In this document: piece by piece, positions 6,810 to 9,920 of the stretch
Numbering within the stretch: the stretch's first letter is position 1
How the letters are laid out: the number at the start of each line of letters is the position of its first letter
Assembly (NCBI GenBank): GCA_020200995.1
Contig: JAIVHQ010000296.1
Span: 1-9,920 of the forward strand
Reading direction: 5' to 3'
DNA length: 9,920 nt
Origin: Flavobacteriales bacterium
Lineage (GTDB): Bacteria > Bacteroidota > Bacteroidia > Flavobacteriales_D > Cryomorphaceae
Program-made: the position numbers and the translations under genes
Notes under the pieces: generated by a model
What the model was told of the DNA's origin: nothing
The model's database searches: none
What the model saw: only the letters and a program-made list of their open reading frames with translations

Positions 6810-6839
6810 GTTTTCCACAGTTTTGGCGTCAACCTATAC
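6810..6839. repeat. Right terminal inverted repeat of the IS (OrfA-proximal end)
   Basis: Read on the minus strand it is GTATAGGTTGAC, one base, then CCAAAACTGTGGAAAAC. It matches the two blocks of the left end without the extra spacer. OrfA starts 20 bp further in. The TTGAC inside it points toward OrfA, but I see no well-spaced second promoter box. Confidence 0.75.
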
Positions 6840-6844
6840 CATGA
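6840..6844. repeat. Target-site duplication, right copy (CATGA)
   Basis: This is a direct copy of 5288-5292 immediately outside the right inverted repeat. If real, the pre-insertion site joined the end of the GGCAAT repeat field to the leader of the four-helix-bundle gene. Confidence 0.55.
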
Positions 6845-6900
6845 GAGTGCAAGCAAGTCCGGAGGGTGTGTGAAAAAGGCGCAGCTCAGTGGTGTGGAGC

Positions 6901-6931
6901 TTTGTTGGAAGTGTGATTTTGTCTTTATTTG
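6901..6931 (+). promoter_or_regulatory. Candidate Bacteroidota promoter for the four-helix-bundle gene
   Basis: TTTG (6901-6904) is followed after 19 bp by TTTATTTG (6924-6931), one base away from TAnnTTTG. Transcription would start near 6938, which fits translation from the ATG at 6971 and not from an earlier start codon. Confidence 0.35.
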
Positions 6932-6970
6932 CTATGGATGAGCGTACTGTTTAATTTTTTTAGATGCGAA

Positions 6971-7336
6971 ATGGGTGCGGCAAGTTTTAAGGAGACAAAA
7001 GTGTATCAGAAGGCTTTTGGGCTGTCAATGGAGATTTTTGAATTGAGCAAGTCTTTTCCGAAAGAGGAGAGGTATGCGCTTACCGATCAAATCAGGCGTT
7101 GTTCGAGGAGTGTGTGCTCTAATCTCGCCGAGGCTTTCAGAAAGCGAAGGTATCCGGCACATTTCATCTCCAAACTCACAGACTGTGACGGTGAAAATTC
7201 CGAGACGGGCGTGTGGCTCGACTATGCGCTGGCATGCGAATACATCAGCGCTGAAGTACACCGGAAATTGCTTGAAACCAATGAAGAGATCGGCAGGATG
7301 CTGTATCACATGATCCACAATCCCGAGCGTTATTGA
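6971..7336 (+). CDS. Four-helix-bundle protein (23S rRNA intervening-sequence family)
   Basis: Reading from the ATG at 6971 gives 121 residues, the usual family size. The frame is open further upstream (TTG 6929, ATG 6938), but that leader, MSVLFNFFRCE, is unlike the family and overlaps a likely promoter. Conserved segments are visible: VYQKAFGLSMEIFELSKSFP (helix 1), EERYALTDQIRRCSRSVCSN (helix 2), LAEAFRKRRYPAHFISKL (helix 3), then ENSETGVWLDYALACEYI and a final helix ending in NPERY. Members were first noticed inside 23S rRNA intervening sequences but are often stand-alone genes in Bacteroidota; they form small helical oligomers and their role is unknown. No rRNA is present here. The gene lies between the IS right end and the second repeat field, with no obvious operon partner. 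Confidence 0.9.
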   Translation: MGAASFKETKVYQKAFGLSMEIFELSKSFPKEERYALTDQIRRCSRSVCSNLAEAFRKRRYPAHFISKLTDCDGENSETGVWLDYALACEYISAEVHRKLLETNEEIGRMLYHMIHNPERY

Positions 7337-7420
7337 GCTTTTTTTCAGTAATTTAAGTAGGGTTTACCATTGATTACCATCACCTCCGCACGACTCTCGC
7401 TCTGCCACACTTCCCCTTAG
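7337..7420. other. Spacer between the four-helix-bundle gene and the repeat field
   Basis: These 84 bp contain a T-run just after the stop (7340-7347) but no stem before it, so no intrinsic terminator can be claimed. I see no gene or RNA. Confidence 0.6.
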
Positions 7421-7630
7421 CCAATGCCCATTAACTTTTTTAACGCGCCCTACACGTCATTGCATATTGCCAATTGCCCATTTAACACGTCCTACTCGTC
7501 TTGCCAATTGCATATTGCTTATTGCCAATTCATACCTACCCCTACTCGTCTTGCCTATTGCCAATTACCTTTTTAACACGCCCTCCACGTCATTGCCCAT
7601 TGCTAATTGCCAATTGCCCATTTAACACAC
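7421..7630 (-). repeat. Degenerate compound repeat field (ATTGCC units plus a spaced GC-rich module), opposite orientation to 5181-5278
   Basis: About five imperfect copies of a two-part unit occur: a module like TTTAACACGYCCTNCWCGTC followed by ATTGCC-type steps (TTGCCAATTGC, TTGCATATTGC, TTGCCCATTGC). Modules end at about 7458, 7500, 7550 and 7591, giving periods of 42, 50 and 41 bp; a fifth starts at 7621. The copy at 7572-7592 is the exact inverse of 5159-5179. Units have diverged here, whereas the left field has collapsed to near-perfect heptamers. The field runs up to the lpdA promoter and keeps the lpdA frame open upstream without encoding anything recognisable. Confidence 0.85.
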
Positions 7631-7651
7631 CCCTCCTATTTCGTACCTTTG
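7621..7651 (+). promoter_or_regulatory. Bacteroidota-type promoter of lpdA
   Basis: TACCTTTG (7644-7651) is a full match to the TAnnTTTG box used by the primary sigma factor of Bacteroidota. TTTA (7621-7624), 19 bp upstream, is a partial match to the TTTG box. Transcription would begin near 7658, leaving a leader of about 26 nt before the ATG at 7684. This supports that ATG over upstream in-frame starts. Confidence 0.6.
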
Positions 7652-7683
7652 TACCTAAAATACTTGCCCCACAAAATTTCACC

Positions 7684-9084
7684 ATGGAATCATACGACAT
7701 TGTAGTGATAGGCTCCGGACCCGGAGGCTACGTTTGCGCCTTGCGCGCCGCCCAACTCGGCTTCAAAACCGCCCTGATCGAAAAATACGACACCCTCGGA
7801 GGCACCTGCCTCAACGTGGGATGCATCCCCTCCAAGGCATTGCTCGACAGCTCGGAACACTACTTTAATGCCGCACACAATTTTAAAGAACACGGCATTG
7901 GGCTGGAAAAGCTCAAGGTGGATATGCCCCAAATGATCAAGCGCAAAAATGCGGTCGTCGAGCAAACGACTAAAGGCATCGACTACCTAATGGATAAAAA
8001 CAAAGTAACCGTGTACCACGGCCTCGGCAGTTTTGAGGACAAAAACACGGTGAAAATTAAAAAAGCAGATGGTGAAGAGAAAATCACCGGAAAAAACATT
8101 GTGATCGCCACGGGTTCCAAACCCAATTACTTTCCCGGGATGGAACCCGACAAGAAGCGCATCATCACCAGCACTGAAGCCCTGGGGCTTACCAAAGTGC
8201 CCAAATCGATGATCGTGATCGGCGGTGGTGTGATCGGATTGGAATTGGGGTCGGTCTACGCACGTCTCGGCTGCAAGGTGGAAGTGGTTGAATTCATGGA
8301 CCGCATTATTGCCACGATGGACAGCAGCATGAGCAAGGAAATAATGAGGGCTTTGAAGAAGGAAGGGATGAAATTCAACTTCAAGCATAAAGTCCAAAAA
8401 GCGGAAAATACGGGAAAAGGCGTAAAAGTGACGGCCCTCGACCCCAAAGACAAAGAAGTAACCTTCGAAGCCGAATACTGTCTCGTGTCCGTGGGTAGAA
8501 AACCATACACCGAAGGCCTCGGTTTGGAAAACATCGGTATCGAGCCAAATAAAAAAGGACAAATCGAAACTGACGAGCAACTTCGCACTTCCGTTCCGCA
8601 CATCTTCGCCATCGGAGATGTGGTGGCAGGCGCCATGCTGGCCCACAAGGCCGAAGAGGAAGGCGCTTTTGTGGCAGAGGTGATTGCCGGACAAAAGCCG
8701 CACATCAACTACCGCCTCATTCCGAACGTGGTATACACCTGGCCCGAAGTGGCCGGCGTGGGTTATACCGAGGAGGAGCTTAAAGAAAAAGGCACCGAAT
8801 ACAAGACAGGCAGCTTCCCAATGAAGGCCCTGGGGCGCGCCCGCGCCAGCGGCGACACTTACGGCTTGGTGAAAATACTCGCCGACAAGGAAACCGACGA
8901 GGTGCTGGGCATCCACATAACTGGAGCCCGCGCCGCCGACCTCATCGCCGAGGCTGTGGTGGCGATGGAGTACCGTGCCAGCGCCGAAGACATCGCCCGA
9001 ATGAGCCACGCCCACCCTACCTATGCCGAAGCCGTTAAAGAGGCTGCTCTCGCAGCGACAGATGATCGGGCGCTACATATCTAA
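7684..9084 (+). CDS. lpdA: Dihydrolipoyl dehydrogenase (E3)
   Basis: The enzyme reoxidises dihydrolipoamide to lipoamide with NAD+, serving pyruvate and 2-oxoglutarate dehydrogenase and the glycine cleavage system in the cytoplasm. The 466-residue protein from ATG 7684 has normal family length. Visible elements in order: FAD-binding GSGPGG (10-15), the redox disulfide Cys42/Cys47 in GGTCLNVGCIPSK, the ATG motif (142-144), the NAD-binding GGGVIG (180-185), the second FAD motif AIGDV (309-313), and the C-terminal dimerisation domain with the catalytic His444-Pro-Thr and Glu449 (HAHPTYAEA). The frame stays open upstream to 7501, but that part is translated repeat DNA and lies before the promoter, so it should not be included. 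hemH follows after 42 bp. No E1 or E2 genes are adjacent. Confidence 0.96.
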   Translation: MESYDIVVIGSGPGGYVCALRAAQLGFKTALIEKYDTLGGTCLNVGCIPSKALLDSSEHYFNAAHNFKEHGIGLEKLKVDMPQMIKRKNAVVEQTTKGIDYLMDKNKVTVYHGLGSFEDKNTVKIKKADGEEKITGKNIVIATGSKPNYFPGMEPDKKRIITSTEALGLTKVPKSMIVIGGGVIGLELGSVYARLGCKVEVVEFMDRIIATMDSSMSKEIMRALKKEGMKFNFKHKVQKAENTGKGVKVTALDPKDKEVTFEAEYCLVSVGRKPYTEGLGLENIGIEPNKKGQIETDEQLRTSVPHIFAIGDVVAGAMLAHKAEEEGAFVAEVIAGQKPHINYRLIPNVVYTWPEVAGVGYTEEELKEKGTEYKTGSFPMKALGRARASGDTYGLVKILADKETDEVLGIHITGARAADLIAEAVVAMEYRASAEDIARMSHAHPTYAEAVKEAALAATDDRALHI

Positions 9085-9126
9085 GTTTTGGGTGAACCCC
9101 GGTGCCGTAACGTTGTTAATGGAAAT

Positions 9127-9920
9127 ATGAAGAAAAAAACAGGTGTACTTTTAATCAACCTCGGTACTCCCGACAGCCCTAAAGTAAGTGACGTACGTAA
9201 ATACCTCTCGGAATTCCTCAATGATCCGCGGGTCATTGATATTCCCACTGTGCTGCGAGCCATTTTGGTCAACCTCATCATCGTGCCGTTCCGCGCGCCG
9301 AAGTCGGCCAAAATCTATAAAGAACTCTTTGACCAAAGCGGCGGTCAATCGCCTCTGCTCGTCTACGGCGAAATCGTCAAGGGAAAACTTACAGAGCAGT
9401 TTGCCAATGACAACGTAACGGTTGAACTGGCCATGCGCTACGGAAAGCCGAGCCTCAACGAGGTGTGCGCGAGAATGGAAAAGGCAGGATACGACCAGGT
9501 CATCATTTTGCCGATGTTTCCACAGTACGCATCTGCCAGCACAGGTTCGGCGCTGGAAAAAGCCATGCGCCTGATCCGAAATTGGTATGTGATTCCCGAA
9601 CTCAAGATCATCAGCCAGTATTGGGACAATCCGGGTTATATCGACACCGTGGTGGACCGCGCTTCGAAATTCGACCTCAAGAGCTATGATCACATCCTCT
9701 TCTCCTACCACGGCCTGCCCGTGCGCCAGGTAGACAAGGTGTATGAAGACCGCCGCTGCGACAACCACAGTTGCGAGAGCGAGATCAACGACGAAAACAG
9801 GTTTTGCTACAAGGCCACCTGTTATGCCACCACCCGACTCATCGCGGCGCGCCTCGGCCTTACGGAAAAAGACTACACCGTGTGCTTCCAATCGCGTCTC
9901 GACAAAAAATGGCTGGAGCC
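9127..9920 (+). CDS. hemH: Ferrochelatase, 3' partial, with internal four-cysteine cluster
   Basis: The reading frame starts at ATG 9127 and is open to the window end, so only 264 codons of the usual 320-350 are seen. Ferrochelatase inserts Fe2+ into a porphyrin in the last or near-last step of heme synthesis. Recognisable elements: the N-terminal GVLLINLGTPDSPKVSDVRK, FLNDPRVIDIP, NLIIVPFRAPKSA, QSGGQSPLL, ILPMFPQYASASTGSA, and SYHGLP with the likely metal/porphyrin-handling His195. Residues 211-232 contain four cysteines spaced C-X4-C-X10-C-X4-C (RRCDNHSC, then FCYKATC), suggesting an iron-sulfur site. The second conserved region, FQSR (254-257), is present; the late Glu motif is outside the window. 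The 42-bp gap after lpdA has no convincing promoter, so read-through from lpdA is likely. Whether the substrate is protoporphyrin or coproporphyrin cannot be decided here. Confidence 0.94.
   Translation, partial: MKKKTGVLLINLGTPDSPKVSDVRKYLSEFLNDPRVIDIPTVLRAILVNLIIVPFRAPKSAKIYKELFDQSGGQSPLLVYGEIVKGKLTEQFANDNVTVELAMRYGKPSLNEVCARMEKAGYDQVIILPMFPQYASASTGSALEKAMRLIRNWYVIPELKIISQYWDNPGYIDTVVDRASKFDLKSYDHILFSYHGLPVRQVDKVYEDRRCDNHSCESEINDENRFCYKATCYATTRLIAARLGLTEKDYTVCFQSRLDKKWLE

Larger units (their letters stand above)
5292..6839 (-). mobile_element. IS3-family insertion sequence, apparently intact (about 1548 bp)
   Basis: OrfA and OrfB overlap in the -1 frame arrangement typical of IS3 elements, with a DDE integrase in OrfB. 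The ends match as imperfect inverted repeats: AAATAGGTTGAC (5292-5303) against the complement of 6828-6839 (10 of 12), then a second matching block further in (5322-5339 against 6810-6826). CATG(A) occurs at both edges (5288-5292 and 6840-6844) and is a likely target duplication. Because CATG is its own reverse complement, the exact boundary is uncertain by a few bases, and the usual TG...CA ends of the family would shift it outward by one or two bases. The element is more AT-rich than its neighbours, as expected for acquired DNA. An unusual tail of about 220 bp separates OrfB from the left end. Confidence 0.88.

Noticed and set aside
5290..6841. Defining the IS ends by the usual TG...CA of the family
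   Set aside because: TG/CA can be placed (5290 to 6841), but the flanking bases are then inverted rather than directly repeated; the CATG(A) direct duplication gives the more consistent boundary, though the palindromic CATG leaves this open.
6971..7336. Evidence for a nearby 23S rRNA with an intervening sequence
   Set aside because: The protein family is often stand-alone, and I see no rRNA sequence on either side.
7987..9015. Long minus-strand ORF (342 codons) opposite lpdA
   Set aside because: It is the antisense shadow of a strongly supported lpdA; its translation is His/Phe/Val-rich without any recognisable domain.
9081..9089. Promoter for hemH at TAAGTTTTG
   Set aside because: It is one base off the TAnnTTTG box, overlaps the lpdA stop and has no upstream TTTG at the right distance.

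Overview
The window looks like a piece of a Bacteroidota chromosome, probably Flavobacteriia or a relative; I cannot place it lower. Four things point that way: a gingipain-family (C25) protein of the type IX secretion system (T9SS) PorU2 type, a secreted Kelch protein with a C-terminal T9SS sorting domain, promoter candidates of the Bacteroidota TTTG / TAnnTTTG type, and very weak Shine-Dalgarno signals. The housekeeping genes look fairly GC-rich, and the insertion sequence is visibly more AT-rich. No rRNA, tRNA or CRISPR array was found.

Left part (1-5154): the C-terminal 1221 residues of a large C25 peptidase-like protein, open at the window start. It carries a perfect in-frame 90-bp tandem duplication. 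A 270-bp gap with a nested palindrome follows, then a 405-residue Kelch-repeat protein with a signal peptide and a T9SS sorting domain. The first protein probably belongs to the export machinery and the second is probably cargo of that machinery.

Middle part (5155-7683): accessory DNA. A 98-bp run of 7-bp GGCAAT-type repeats is followed by an apparently intact IS3-family element on the minus strand (about 5292-6839). The element has OrfA, OrfB, an A8G slippery site for -1 frameshifting, imperfect terminal inverted repeats and a probable CATG(A) target duplication. Downstream of OrfB is an unusually long tail of about 220 bp that is dense in nested inverted repeats and also open in one minus-strand frame. 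To the right are a stand-alone four-helix-bundle (23S rRNA intervening-sequence type) gene and a second repeat field, in opposite orientation to the first. The two fields share an exact 21-bp inverted match.

Right part (7684-9920): lpdA (dihydrolipoyl dehydrogenase), with a good Bacteroidota promoter directly upstream, then after 42 bp hemH (ferrochelatase), which runs off the window end. HemH has an internal four-cysteine cluster suggestive of a [2Fe-2S] site. The two genes may be co-transcribed but belong to different pathways.

The most noteworthy signals are the structured 3' tail of the insertion sequence, the paired inverted repeat fields around the accessory island, and the perfect 90-bp duplication in the C25 gene. 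I did not find a clear new defence or multi-gene system.
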